A stretch of 64,000 nucleotides of DNA, from the NCBI RefSeq assembly GCF_000364165.2, contig NZ_CP097810.1, positions 558,001 through 622,000 on the forward strand, in the 5' to 3' direction. The position numbers were made by a program, and so were the translations under genes. This document shows positions 44,368 through 52,589 of this stretch, piece after piece (the first letter of the stretch is position 1; every line of letters begins with the position of its first letter). Origin of the DNA: Clostridium sp. MD294 (lineage in GTDB: Bacteria; Bacillota; Clostridia; Lachnospirales; Anaerotignaceae). A model generated the notes under the pieces. It was not told the origin of the DNA and did no database searches. It was given only the letters and a program-made list of their open reading frames with translations.

Positions 44368-44823
44368 TTATTCTCCAAAATAAGTTAAATTTCCCTTATA
44401 ATCACATATCATTCTAAGTGCCTTATTCTTAGTACCTAGTCCAGTATTATGACGATAATCTAATCTTACAGTACATTTTGTTCCTGTTCCAGTATCTGTA
44501 AGGCTTTCACTTATTGGAGTCATTTTATTATAAGTTCTATATTTCGACACACAACTTACTTCTTTATTTGTAACATTATAAGAAAATGTTGCTGTTAAAG
44601 TGATAGAATAATTTTCATATACATTTTCTTTAGAATAAGTCACTCTTTCATATTCTCCAGACCTAGCTGAGGGATATGTTATTTTTCTAATTGTTGTTTT
44701 TACAAGCTCACCGTCTTCATCATAATATATTCCTTGATAAACAATTTCTTCATTCATTCCCTCTTGTCCTAGCATTTGTGCAGAAGCAACAGCTACTTGA
44801 ACAAATATCATACTTATTGCCAT
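44368..44823 (-). CDS. Predicted secreted protein with doubtful start (possible frameshift)
   Basis: 151 aa as read from ATG 44823. The first residues MAISMIFVQVAVASAQM look like the hydrophobic core and Ala-x-Ala cleavage site of a signal peptide, but the basic N-region is missing. It is present in frame upstream (KKKFYVQIIKKISCII) without a start codon; an ATG at 44873-44875 leads into it only if one A is removed from the A6 run at 44867-44872. The mature part is polar, beta-rich, with two Cys (VSCVSKYRT and TKCTVRLDY) plus one near the end. Unknown family. Confidence 0.65.
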   Translation of the reverse strand: MAISMIFVQVAVASAQMLGQEGMNEEIVYQGIYYDEDGELVKTTIRKITYPSARSGEYERVTYSKENVYENYSITLTATFSYNVTNKEVSCVSKYRTYNKMTPISESLTDTGTGTKCTVRLDYRHNTGLGTKNKALRMICDYKGNLTYFGE

Positions 44824-45020
44824 AATAATACAACTAATTTTTTTAATGATTTGTACATAAAATTTCTTTTTTCATTGCTCTAACATTTTTGTATTATATC
44901 ACTTTATTTCATAATATTATAGCACATTATGGCGTTGTAAAATATAGTAGTCTTTTATAAAAATAGTCAGTTTTATTTAGCAATATTTTACTTTTATCGT
45001 CATTTTTCGTTATTTATACC

Positions 45021-45046
45021 AAAAAAAAGGAGGTAAAGCCCTCCTC
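45021..45046 (-). terminator. Terminator after the 78-aa gene (copy of the serS terminator)
   Basis: Minus-strand GGAGG / CCTCC hairpin followed by eight T. It is part of the direct repeat shared with the serS tail and terminator. Confidence 0.75.
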
Positions 45047-45099
45047 ATTTTTTGACTATTTTTTTGGTTTTAACACTTCTGTACCGCCCATATATGGCT
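45039..45099. repeat. Direct repeat copy 1: serS 3'-end remnant
   Basis: 61 bp matching 45414-45474 at 59 positions, exactly 375 bp away. Read on the minus strand it encodes the last 14 residues of SerS plus stop (PYMGGTEVLKPKK); both differences are synonymous third-position changes. The homology goes on with lower identity through the terminator hairpin. Confidence 0.9.
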
Positions 45100-45109
45100 T
45101 ATCATTTTT

Positions 45110-45346
45110 TTATTTTTTCCATAAAAATTCAGTTAGCATATAAATGCCTCTATAAAACAATACACCACCCATTATCAAAACTGCATTAGAATAATTTTTA
45201 AATATTTCAATTTCTGTAACTTCTCCAAATCCTTTATCGAATAAATACACATCTGTTAAGCCAAATGCAATATCATTATTTGAAAATAATAGTATCATTC
45301 CTATCACTATCAATATAAAACTAATTGCTAAATTTTTATTTTCCAT
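45110..45346 (-). CDS. Small membrane protein between serS-tail repeats, unknown
   Basis: 78 aa with two membrane segments: residues 6-22 (ISFILIVIGMILLF) and about 53-72 (NAVLIMGGVLFYRGIYMLTE), with a short extracellular-looking loop of mixed charge. Weak ribosome site (GTGTGG) before ATG 45346. No recognised family. It occupies the interval between two direct repeats of the serS 3' end, so it may have come in with that rearrangement. Confidence 0.65.
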   Translation of the reverse strand: MENKNLAISFILIVIGMILLFSNNDIAFGLTDVYLFDKGFGEVTEIEIFKNYSNAVLIMGGVLFYRGIYMLTEFLWKK

Positions 45347-45398
45347 AGTACCACACTTTCTATAAATAATTGATACAATATATTTCTATATTTATAAC

Positions 45399-45420
45399 AA
45401 AAAGGAGGGAAATCCCTCCT
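45399..45420 (-). terminator. serS terminator
   Basis: Minus-strand GGAGGGA / TCCCTCC hairpin with a two-base loop, then five T, ten bases after the serS stop. Confidence 0.85.
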
Positions 45421-45474
45421 CATTTTTTGACTATTTTTTTGGTTTTAATACTTCTGTACCACCCATATATGGCT
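45414..45474. repeat. Direct repeat copy 2: serS 3' end
   Basis: The functional serS 3' end and terminator edge, paired with the copy at 45039-45099 (59 of 61 identical). The two copies bound a 375-bp unit holding the 78-aa gene. Confidence 0.9.
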
Positions 45475-46720
45475 GTAATGGTTTTGGTATGCTAATGCTA
45501 CCATCTGCATTTAAGTTATTTTCCAAAAATGCTATAAGCATACGTGGAGGTGCAACTACTGTATTATTTAATGTATGTGCAAAATAATTGCCTTTTTCTT
45601 TATTTTTTACACGAATACCTAAACGGCGAGCTTGTGCATCTCCCAAATTAGAGCAACTACCTACTTCAAAATATTTTTTCTGTCTTGGTGACCATGCTTC
45701 TACATCAATACTTTTTACTTTTAAATCTGCCAAGTCACCAGAGCAACATTCCAATGTTCTTACTGGTATATCCAATGTTCTAAAAAATTCTACTGTATTT
45801 TTATAAAGCTGTTCAAACCAATAAGGACTATCTTCTGGTTTACATACTACTATCATTTCTTGCTTCTCAAACTGATGTATTCTATATACTCCTCTTTCTT
45901 CAATACCATGTGCTCCTACTTCTTTTCTAAAACATGGAGAATAACTTGTTAATGTTTGTGGCAATGTTTCCTCCTCTAATATTGTATCAATAAATTTACC
46001 TATCATAGAGTGTTCACTTGTACCAATTAAATATAAATCTTCTCCTTCTATTTTATACATCATATTTTCCATTTCTGTAAAACTCATAACACCTGTTACA
46101 ACATTACTTCTTATCATAAATGGAGGAATATAATACGTAAATCCTTTATTTATCATAAAATCTCTTGCATAAGAAAGTATGGAAGAATGCAATCTTGCTA
46201 CATCTCCACAAAGATAATAAAAGCCATTTCCGCTTGTTTTTCTTGCACTATCTAAATCAACACCTGCAAGGCTTTCCATAATATCAATATGATATGGTAC
46301 TTCAAAATCAGGTACAACTGGTTCTCCAAATTTTTCTACTTCTACATTTTCACTGTCATCTTTTCCTATTGGAACGCTATCATCAATAATATTTGGTATG
46401 ACTAACATTCTTTCTCTAATTTTTGCTGTCAATTCTTCTTCCAGTGCTTCCAATTCTGTCAATTCTTTTGCCATTTCTGCAACTTGTGCTTTTGCTTTTT
46501 CGGCTTCTTCTTTTTGTCCTTTTGCCATCATACCACCTATTGCTTTACTAATAGAGTTTCTTTGACTTCTCAAGTCATCGCATTTTCCTTTTGTTTCTCT
46601 AAATTGTTTATCCATTTCAATAACTTCATCTACCAACACTAATTTTTGGTCTTGAAATTTCTTTTTGATGTTTTCTTTTACCAATTCTGGATTAGTACGA
46701 ATTAATTTAATATCTAACAT
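45431..46720 (-). CDS. serS: Seryl-tRNA synthetase
   Basis: 429 aa, normal length. N-terminal coiled-coil arm for tRNA-Ser binding (about 28-105), then the class II core: motif 2 FRKEVGAHGIEERGVYRIHQ followed by FEKQEM, motif 3 region EVGSCSNLGDAQARRLGIRV, and the end GRMLIAFLENNL-type segment reading PPRMLIAFLENNLNADGSIS. It is controlled by an upstream T-box. The last 14 codons are duplicated downstream. Confidence 0.97.
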   Translation of the reverse strand: MLDIKLIRTNPELVKENIKKKFQDQKLVLVDEVIEMDKQFRETKGKCDDLRSQRNSISKAIGGMMAKGQKEEAEKAKAQVAEMAKELTELEALEEELTAKIRERMLVIPNIIDDSVPIGKDDSENVEVEKFGEPVVPDFEVPYHIDIMESLAGVDLDSARKTSGNGFYYLCGDVARLHSSILSYARDFMINKGFTYYIPPFMIRSNVVTGVMSFTEMENMMYKIEGEDLYLIGTSEHSMIGKFIDTILEEETLPQTLTSYSPCFRKEVGAHGIEERGVYRIHQFEKQEMIVVCKPEDSPYWFEQLYKNTVEFFRTLDIPVRTLECCSGDLADLKVKSIDVEAWSPRQKKYFEVGSCSNLGDAQARRLGIRVKNKEKGNYFAHTLNNTVVAPPRMLIAFLENNLNADGSISIPKPLQPYMGGTEVLKPKK

Positions 46721-46744
46721 TTTTTATTTCCTCCTTAATATTTT

Positions 46745-46985
46745 TTATAATATAAAAAGCCCTCATCTCTTTTTATTGTCATAAAAAGGGACGAGAGCAG
46801 TTCTCCCGTGTTGCCACCCAAATTGCTTATTTATATAAGCCTCTCAAAACAGCAATAAAGGGCTTACCCTCTTGGCTTTCACCAAGCAGCTCAGAAAGTG
46901 GAACATCTCTTTTTTACACCAATTTCCACCAAACATTGGCTCTCTGTAGTATTATTGCAAGATTTAGCTTTCTTCAAACGCTTTT
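46745..46985 (-). promoter_or_regulatory. T-box leader of serS
   Basis: The minus-strand leader has the conserved T-box sequence GGGTGGCAACACGGG (46805-46819), a competing terminator hairpin (about 46755-46795, ending in a T-run), and an upstream Stem I with a candidate Ser specifier TCC near 46900-46902 (in GATGTTCCACTTTCTGAG). Uncharged tRNA-Ser would stabilise the antiterminator and raise serS expression. The class is certain; the specifier is my best reading and should be confirmed by covariance folding. Confidence 0.93.
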
Positions 46986-47347
46986 TTATATTGTTTTTAC
47001 TCATTGTATCACATATTTTGTCTTTGTCAATAAGCCCAATTATAAAATATCCATAAAGTTACATTTATTCGGTATCTTTTTGCTATTATTTATATAACAA
47101 TAAATTTATTATCAATAGCATAAATAGAGTAGCATTTATTCAAAATTTGTATCATAATATAAAGCTCTATCAGCTCTATGAAATATAATTGACAAAGATA
47201 TATACCCATGCTATCATTTAAAATAGTACATTTAAAAACCTATTTTATATTACCAATTAGAAATTTTATAAACTTCAACAAATCTATTTAGTAATCTTAA
47301 ACGATATTATATAATAAAAATATAATTAGAATTTGGAGAAAATTAAC
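46986..47347. other. AT-rich region between the serS promoter and the kinase-like gene
   Basis: Holds the serS promoter (47003-47030) at its left side. The remaining 300 bp are AT-rich with no gene, RNA or repeat I can support; the promoter of the kinase-like gene must lie here but no pair of boxes stood out. Confidence 0.5.
47003..47030 (-). promoter_or_regulatory. Promoter of serS
   Basis: Minus strand TTGACA, 16-base spacer, TACAAT, just upstream of T-box Stem I. Confidence 0.75.
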
Positions 47348-47863
47348 ATGGTTTTATTGATAGCAGGTGCATCACATACTGGAAAAACCGTTTTAGCTCA
47401 AAAAGCCCTTGAAAAATATGGATATCCATACATTTCTATTGACCATTTAAAAATGGGGTTAATTCGAAGCGGAAATACATCGCTTACTTCTATGAGCAAT
47501 GATAAAGCATTAACAGAATATTTATGGCCTATTGTAAGAGAAATCATAAAAACTGTAATTGAAAATCAACAAAACATTATTATTGAGGGTTGTTATATTC
47601 CTTTCGATTGGGCAAAAGATTTTTCTCAATATTACATTCAACATATCAAATATCGTTGCCTGATAATGAGTGAAGCATACATACGACACCATTATCATGA
47701 TATACAGGCATATGCTAATACCATAGAAACAAGGCTGTATAATTCAGACTGTACTATAGAAGCTTTAATTATTGATAATATGGAAGCTTTGACAATGTGC
47801 CAACGATATAATGTAGATTATTTACTGATTGATGACACTTATACTATTGATATAGATATTTAA
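47348..47863 (+). CDS. P-loop kinase-like protein
   Basis: 171 aa from ATG 47348, nine bases after GGAG; a TTG at 47333 overlaps that site. Walker A GASHTGKT (7-14), then YPYISIDHLKMGLIRSGN, a helical lid-like middle and IIIEGCYIPFDWAKDF, which resembles the second acidic strand of small-molecule kinases. The layout is like adenylate-kinase or 2-phosphoglycerate-kinase-type proteins. The substrate cannot be read. Monocistronic or leading to the DUF4177 gene about 100 bp on. Confidence 0.75.
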   Translation: MVLLIAGASHTGKTVLAQKALEKYGYPYISIDHLKMGLIRSGNTSLTSMSNDKALTEYLWPIVREIIKTVIENQQNIIIEGCYIPFDWAKDFSQYYIQHIKYRCLIMSEAYIRHHYHDIQAYANTIETRLYNSDCTIEALIIDNMEALTMCQRYNVDYLLIDDTYTIDIDI

Positions 47864-47959
47864 TTTTTGGCTTATATATCATAATAAAAAAACTATACTA
47901 TCTAAGCATCAAAAATACAAAATAGAAATATGAACATTGTAATTTAAAGGAGAAATGAT

Positions 47960-48112
47960 ATGTACGAGTACAAAGTTGAAACATATAAAGTAAATGCAGC
48001 AGAAGAAGCAATGAACAAACTTGCAAATGATGGTTGGCGTGTTATTACTGTCAGTCCTAATATGGCTATTGGATATGGTATCATTGTAACATATGAACGT
48101 AAAAAAGAATAA
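47960..48112 (+). CDS. DUF4177-type small protein
   Basis: 50 aa, ATG after AAAGGAG. Sequence MYEYKVETYKVNAAEEAMNK, then LANDGWRVITVSPNMAIGYG and IIVTYERKKE: the DUF4177 pattern (aromatic-Lys-Val strand, helix ending in GWRV, strand ending in YER). Family function is unknown. Short but well supported by ribosome site and family pattern. Confidence 0.85.
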   Translation: MYEYKVETYKVNAAEEAMNKLANDGWRVITVSPNMAIGYGIIVTYERKKE

Positions 48113-48218
48113 CACAGTTTCTCACTTATTATACTGTTATTCTCTTTTGGAGTTGTTCCTCTATATAATTTAACAAAAAGATTTGTTAACACCAATATTA
48201 AAAAGTAATAAAAAATAA

Positions 48219-48247
48219 TTGACAAAATAGTTCAAATGCAGTATAGT
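48219..48247 (+). promoter_or_regulatory. Promoter of tRNA-Phe
   Basis: TTGACA, 17-base spacer, TATAGT, ending 23 bases before the tRNA. Confidence 0.75.
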
Positions 48248-48270
48248 ATTTGTTGCAGCAAATAAAATTT

Positions 48271-48343
<73 letters not shown>

Positions 48344-48353
48344 TACTGTTTTT

Positions 48354-48377
48354 AAGGAAGCCAAAAGCTTCCTTTTT
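48354..48377 (+). terminator. Terminator after tRNA-Phe
   Basis: AAGGAAGC / GCTTCCTT hairpin with a five-base loop followed by six T. Confidence 0.88.
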
Positions 48378-48411
48378 TGTTTATACTTCATACAAAAAGG
48401 AGTTATGATTA

Positions 48412-48738
48412 ATGAAAAAAAAAGAAATCATATTTTTTTTAATTATTTTTTTATTGGCTGGTGCTTTTTGTATATTCCATTTTACAACACATACTTCATC
48501 TACTATTGTTTCTGTTTCTATAAATGGCACAGAATACAAACAATTTGATTTATCAAAAGACCAAAACTATACTATACAAACCTCACAGGGATACAATATA
48601 CTTCAAATACAAAATCATACCGCAACTGTAACAGAAGCAGACTGTCCAGACCAAATTTGTGTGCATCAAAAGTCCATTCGTAATACAGGAGAATTAATTG
48701 TTTGTCTGCCTCACAAAGTTGTAATTGAATTAAAATAA
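48412..48738 (+). CDS. NusG domain II-containing membrane-anchored protein
   Basis: 108 aa. One N-terminal membrane helix (KEIIFFLIIFLLAGAFCIFH), then the extracytoplasmic domain with VSVSINGTEYKQFDLSKDQN, TEADCPDQICVHQKSIRNTG and ELIVCLPHKVVIELK. Its Cys pattern DCPDxxC...CLP is typical of the NusG-II family next to Gx transporters. Function is unknown; in related genomes it is linked to respiratory-quinone or flavin-transfer genes. The next gene starts 16 bp on. Confidence 0.88.
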   Translation: MKKKEIIFFLIIFLLAGAFCIFHFTTHTSSTIVSVSINGTEYKQFDLSKDQNYTIQTSQGYNILQIQNHTATVTEADCPDQICVHQKSIRNTGELIVCLPHKVVIELK

Positions 48739-48754
48739 GGAGTGTAGCAATATT

Positions 48755-49240
48755 ATGAACAGCCAAAAAATTGCATATTGTGGATTGCTTACTACCGTTG
48801 CACTACTTCTCAGTTATGTAGAACGTATACTTGCTATTCCTATGATTGTACCTGGCATGAAATTAGGCCTTGCTAACATTACTGTACTCATTACTCTTTA
48901 TTTATTTGACAGCAAAACCGCTTTTTGTATTTCTATATTACGTATACTCATCTCAGGAATACTTTTTACAGGTTTTGCTAGCTTTTTATATAGTGCTTCT
49001 GGTGCATTGCTCAGTTTTATTGTAATGTCAATATGTAAAAAAACAAATGCTTTTTCTATTATTGCTGTAAGTATATTAGGTGGTATCAGTCACAATATAG
49101 GGCAAATATTTATTGCTTGTATTGTAGTAGAAAATTTAAAACTTTTTTATTATATGCCTTTTCTTGTGATATTAGGCATTACAACAGGTTTTATTACTGG
49201 TATTATAGCCAATAAAACAATACACTATATCAAACATTAA
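48755..49240 (+). CDS. Gx transporter family membrane protein
   Basis: 161 aa with five membrane segments. AYCGLLTTVALLLSYVERIL, then IPMIVPGMKLGLANITVLIT and FTGFASFLYSASGALLSFIV are typical of the Gx family, once called heptaprenyl diphosphate synthase component I, and related to ECF S components. Likely substrate binding for a vitamin or isoprenoid precursor, but unproven. It is coupled to the NusG-II gene; the usual polyprenyl synthase partner is not present here. Confidence 0.87.
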   Translation: MNSQKIAYCGLLTTVALLLSYVERILAIPMIVPGMKLGLANITVLITLYLFDSKTAFCISILRILISGILFTGFASFLYSASGALLSFIVMSICKKTNAFSIIAVSILGGISHNIGQIFIACIVVENLKLFYYMPFLVILGITTGFITGIIANKTIHYIKH

Positions 49241-49564
49241 AAGTAATACACAAAAATTGTAAAATAGTTTCTTTTTCTCTACCAATAATTTTACAAAAAT
49301 CGTTCTATCACAACACTTTTTATTGCACAAAATTTCTTTTGTGCTATAATAAATTCTATTAATATCATCATACACGTATTTTATCAGACATTTGTAATGC
49401 CCTTATTTTTTAGGCAATGGGTATTTACTATTGTTGTTTTATAAAAATGTTCTCTTTTATGGAATAGCAATGCGTTGTCAAACGCTGTCTGTTAGATGTA
49501 GATTTGTTTTACAAATTTACTTATATTTTCAATTCACTTATATATTTTTAACAGGAGGTAAATT
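49241..49564 (+). promoter_or_regulatory. Control region and long leader of the IMP dehydrogenase gene
   Basis: Contains a promoter (49323-49350) and then about 205 bases before the ATG at 49565. The leader has possible hairpins TGCC/GGCA (about 49399-49415), GCGTT/AACGC (about 49473-49486) and ATTTGT/ACAAAT (about 49502-49516). It lacks the purine-riboswitch CTACC and TATGG consensus and has no obvious terminator before the gene. Unassigned but suspiciously long for a housekeeping gene. Confidence 0.5.
49323..49350 (+). promoter_or_regulatory. Promoter with internal palindromic operator before guaB
   Basis: TTGCAC, 16-base spacer, TATAAT. The spacer is filled by the perfect palindrome GCACAAAA-TTTC-TTTTGTGC (49325-49344), which overlaps the -35. 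A repressor bound there would block RNA polymerase. The regulator is unknown; the site is not the Bacillus PurBox as I remember it. Confidence 0.65.
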
Positions 49565-51076
49565 ATGGCAACTTATTTTCAATCACTTTCTCGTACATTT
49601 AGCGAATATCTTCTTGTTCCTGGATATTCCTCAGTAGAGTGCACTCCCGATAATGTTAGTTTAAAAACACCTATTGTAAAATTTAAAAAAGGAGAAAAAC
49701 CTGCATTAGAAATGAATATTCCTCTCGTTTCTGCTATTATGCAATCTGTTTCTGATGACAAAATGGCAGTAGCATTAGCAAAGGAAGGCGGTATTTCATT
49801 TATTTATGGTTCTCAAACAATACAAAGCCAAGCTGCTATGGTACAGAAAGCAAAATCCTATAAAGCTGGTTTTGTTGTAAGCGACTCCAACATTATGCCT
49901 GAAAGTACATTAAAAGACATACTTGCTTTAAAACAAAAAACTGGTCACTCTACTGTTGCTGTTACTACAGATGGTACAGCACAAGGCAAATTAGTAGGTA
50001 TTGTAACAAGTCGTGACTATCGTATAAGTCGTATGAATGGCGATGAAAAAGTAAAAGATTTTATGACTCCTCTTGAAAAACTTGTTTGTGCTCCTAAAGG
50101 CACTACATTAAAAGAAGCAAATAACATTATTTGGGACCATAAATTAAATTCTTTACCTATTATAGATGACGATGGAAAATTACTTTATATGGTATTTCGT
50201 AAAGATTATGACTCTCATAAAGAAAACAAAAATGAACTATTAGATATACACAAAAGATATGTTGTGGGTGCTGGTATCAATACAAGAGATTACCAAGAAC
50301 GTGTTCCTGCTCTTATAAATGCTGGTGCTGATATACTTTGTATTGACTCCTCTGAAGGATTTTCAGAATGGCAGAAAATTACATTAGATTTTATACGTCA
50401 AAAATATGGTGACAGTGTTAAAGTTGGTGCTGGAAATGTTGTTGATAAAGAAGGCTTCCGTTATTTAGCAGAATGTGGTGCTGACTTTATAAAAGTTGGT
50501 ATTGGTGGTGGCTCTATCTGTATTACTAGAGAACAAAAAGGTATTGGTCGTGGACAGGCTTCTGCAGTAATAGAAGTGGCAGAAGCTAGAGATGAATATT
50601 TCAAAGAAACCGGCATTTACATTCCTATTTGTTCTGATGGCGGTATTGTATATGATTATCACATGACATTAGCTTTAGCTATGGGTGCTGACTTTTTAAT
50701 GTTAGGTCGTTATTTCTCTCGTTTTGACGAAAGTCCTACTAACAAAGTAAATATCAATGGTAATTACATGAAAGAATACTGGGGAGAAGGTTCTGCAAGA
50801 GCTAGAAACTGGCAAAGATATGACATGGGTGGAGATAAAAAACTTTCTTTTGAAGAAGGTGTTGACTCCTATGTACCATATGCTGGAAGTTTGAGAGATA
50901 ATGTTTCTCTTTCTCTTAAAAAAGTAAAATCTACTATGTGTAACTGTGGTGCATTAACTATAGCAGAATTACAGCAAAAAGCAAAATTAACTGTTATTTC
51001 TGCTACAAGCCTTACAGAAGGCGGTGCTCATGATGTCGTATTAAAAGACAATCAAAGCAGCACATACAACAGCTAA
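49565..51076 (+). CDS. guaB: IMP dehydrogenase, trichomonad-like type
   Basis: 503 aa, ATG after GGAGG. Catalyses IMP to XMP with NAD+. TIM barrel interrupted by a CBS pair (about 105-225). Catalytic Cys319 in [18 protein letters not shown]; flap residues Arg418 and Tyr419 in RARNWQRYD. Bacterial GuaB normally reads GPGSICTTR, so this is a divergent type. The wording and numbering match the Tritrichomonas foetus enzyme as I remember it, including Lys310 and Glu431, residues linked there to mycophenolic acid resistance. Not near guaA. Confidence 0.95.
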   Translation: MATYFQSLSRTFSEYLLVPGYSSVECTPDNVSLKTPIVKFKKGEKPALEMNIPLVSAIMQSVSDDKMAVALAKEGGISFIYGSQTIQSQAAMVQKAKSYKAGFVVSDSNIMPESTLKDILALKQKTGHSTVAVTTDGTAQGKLVGIVTSRDYRISRMNGDEKVKDFMTPLEKLVCAPKGTTLKEANNIIWDHKLNSLPIIDDDGKLLYMVFRKDYDSHKENKNELLDIHKRYVVGAGINTRDYQERVPALINAGADILCIDSSEGFSEWQKITLDFIRQKYGDSVKVGAGNVVDKEGFRYLAECGADFIKVGIGGGSICITREQKGIGRGQASAVIEVAEARDEYFKETGIYIPICSDGGIVYDYHMTLALAMGADFLMLGRYFSRFDESPTNKVNINGNYMKEYWGEGSARARNWQRYDMGGDKKLSFEEGVDSYVPYAGSLRDNVSLSLKKVKSTMCNCGALTIAELQQKAKLTVISATSLTEGGAHDVVLKDNQSSTYNS

Positions 51077-51087
51077 TATAATTTATA

Positions 51088-51118
51088 GTGCCAAATATTT
51101 CTGTTTGGCACTTTTTTT
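51088..51118 (+). terminator. Terminator after the IMP dehydrogenase gene
   Basis: GTGCCAAA / TTTGGCAC hairpin with an eight-base loop followed by seven T. Confidence 0.92.
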
Positions 51119-51138
51119 AATAAAGGAGAAAACAAATT

Positions 51139-52197
51139 ATGAAAAAAATATTTGCAATTACTTTTATTTGTTCTATATTATCTATTTCTACTGTTTTCGC
51201 AAAAAATATTACTGTACTGCTTAATAATACAGCGATTGCTTACACACAACAACCAATGCTCAAAAACAACACGACTTGTGTGCCTATGAAACAAACAGCA
51301 GAGGCACTTGGTGCTACAGTAAGTTGGAATGTCCCTACTAAAACAGCAATTGCCAGGAAAGAAAATATCATTGTATCTGCCTGTGAAAACAGCAAAACAC
51401 TCATTATTACAAAAGGAGAAACAACAAATCGTATCACTATGCCAACACCTGCTTATATTGAAAATGGTACTATGTTTGTACCACTTCGACCACTATTAAA
51501 TGCCTTTGAAACAAATATGACATGGGACAGCAGCACAAATACAGCAAAAATAGAAAATACTAACTCATTTTTTACAGAAAAAATAGAACAAAAAACGCTC
51601 AAAAATAAAGACGACATTATAGTATGGGAAGCAAAACTATACTATCCAGAATTGAAGGGAGAAAGTGAAGCAATATCAAAAATAAATCAAGTTATTTTAA
51701 ATGATATACAATCATCTCTTTCTGCTATGGGAAATGAAATAGCACCAGATGATATTAATACTGATTTATATAATATGTTACCTTATACTCTTGACTGTAC
51801 TTACAATATTACTTATTTAGACGAAAATACGATATCACTTCTATTAGATTATTACGAATTTACTGGTGGTGCTCATGGTATGCCTTACCGTCAAGCGTAT
51901 ACATTTGATTTAAAAACAGGAAATCAATTACAATTAAGTGATATAGTTCATGTAGAAAATATAGACGAATTTGCAAAAAATGCCTTCAAAAATAATATTA
52001 CTCAATATCCAGAAAGTTATTTTAATGGTGCAACAGAAACAGTAGACTCTGAATATTTTGAATACGACTTTTATATTCAGCCCAATGAAATTATACTTTT
52101 TACACAAGCCTATTTATTAGAGCCTTATGCAAATCATTTTCAGCCTACTATACTTACCAAAAGTGAAATACAAAATATTTTAAACATCAACATATAA
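51139..52197 (+). CDS. Secreted stalk-domain protein with DUF3298 (RsiV-like) domain
   Basis: 352 aa. Signal peptide (KKIFAITFICSILSISTVFA, cleaved after AKN or nearby). Residues 25-135 are a copper-amine-oxidase N-terminal/stalk repeat: MLKNNTTCVPMKQTAEALGA and ENGTMFVPLRPLLNAFETNM. Residues about 150-352 are a DUF4163/DUF3298-type domain with YEFTGGAHGMPYRQAYTFDL, as in RsiV and many secreted Clostridial proteins, and a YFYDFYI-type strand region. Probably extracytoplasmic; not a known enzyme. Flanked by terminators, so a single-gene transcript. Confidence 0.85.
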   Translation: MKKIFAITFICSILSISTVFAKNITVLLNNTAIAYTQQPMLKNNTTCVPMKQTAEALGATVSWNVPTKTAIARKENIIVSACENSKTLIITKGETTNRITMPTPAYIENGTMFVPLRPLLNAFETNMTWDSSTNTAKIENTNSFFTEKIEQKTLKNKDDIIVWEAKLYYPELKGESEAISKINQVILNDIQSSLSAMGNEIAPDDINTDLYNMLPYTLDCTYNITYLDENTISLLLDYYEFTGGAHGMPYRQAYTFDLKTGNQLQLSDIVHVENIDEFAKNAFKNNITQYPESYFNGATETVDSEYFEYDFYIQPNEIILFTQAYLLEPYANHFQPTILTKSEIQNILNINI

Positions 52198-52202
52198 AAG
52201 TA

Positions 52203-52237
52203 AAACGGTATAGCCTTTTTTGGCTATACCGTTTTTT
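52203..52237. terminator. Terminator between the stalk protein gene and spoVG
   Basis: AAACGGTATAGCC / GGCTATACCGTTT hairpin with a six-base loop; a T-run follows on the plus strand, a shorter one on the minus. Probably bidirectional. Confidence 0.88.
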
Positions 52238-52242
52238 GTTTA

Positions 52243-52533
52243 TTACTCATTTGTTTGTTGTTCTTCCTGCTCAATTTCTTGTGCAGCTATTGCATATTTT
52301 TCTAATATTGCGCTCTGAATTTTTTCTCTGGTCACACCATTGATTGGATGTGCAATGTCTCGAAATTCTCCATCAGCAGATTTTCTGCTTGGCATTGCAA
52401 TAAATAAGCCCTGTTCTCTTTCAATTACCTTGATGTCATGAACCACGAATTCGTTGTCGAAAGTTACAGAAATAACAGCTTTCATTTTTCCTTCTTTGTT
52501 GACCTTTCTCACTCTTACATCAGTAATTTCCAT
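52243..52533 (-). CDS. spoVG: Septation/sporulation regulator SpoVG
   Basis: 96 aa. [20 protein letters not shown], then [20 protein letters not shown] and [20 protein letters not shown] plus [12 protein letters not shown] are near-consensus SpoVG. It is a nucleic-acid-binding regulator used in sporulation and cell division. It follows glgD by about 56 bp with a short CCCA/TGGG hairpin over its ribosome site, so it may be co-transcribed with the glycogen genes. Confidence 0.96.
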   Translation of the reverse strand: MEITDVRVRKVNKEGKMKAVISVTFDNEFVVHDIKVIEREQGLFIAMPSRKSADGEFRDIAHPINGVTREKIQSAILEKYAIAAQEIEQEEQQTNE

Positions 52534-52589
52534 ACGCTCTCTCCTCCCATGTGACCTGGGAATTATCCTCCTTTACGCTTTTACAATAC

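Noticed and set aside
49358-49564. Purine riboswitch before the IMP dehydrogenase gene
   Set aside because: The conserved TATGG and CTACC segments and three-way junction were not found on the plus strand.
49431-49637. Small protein overlapping the guaB start
   Set aside because: No ribosome site, composition unlike neighbours, and it runs out of frame into guaB.
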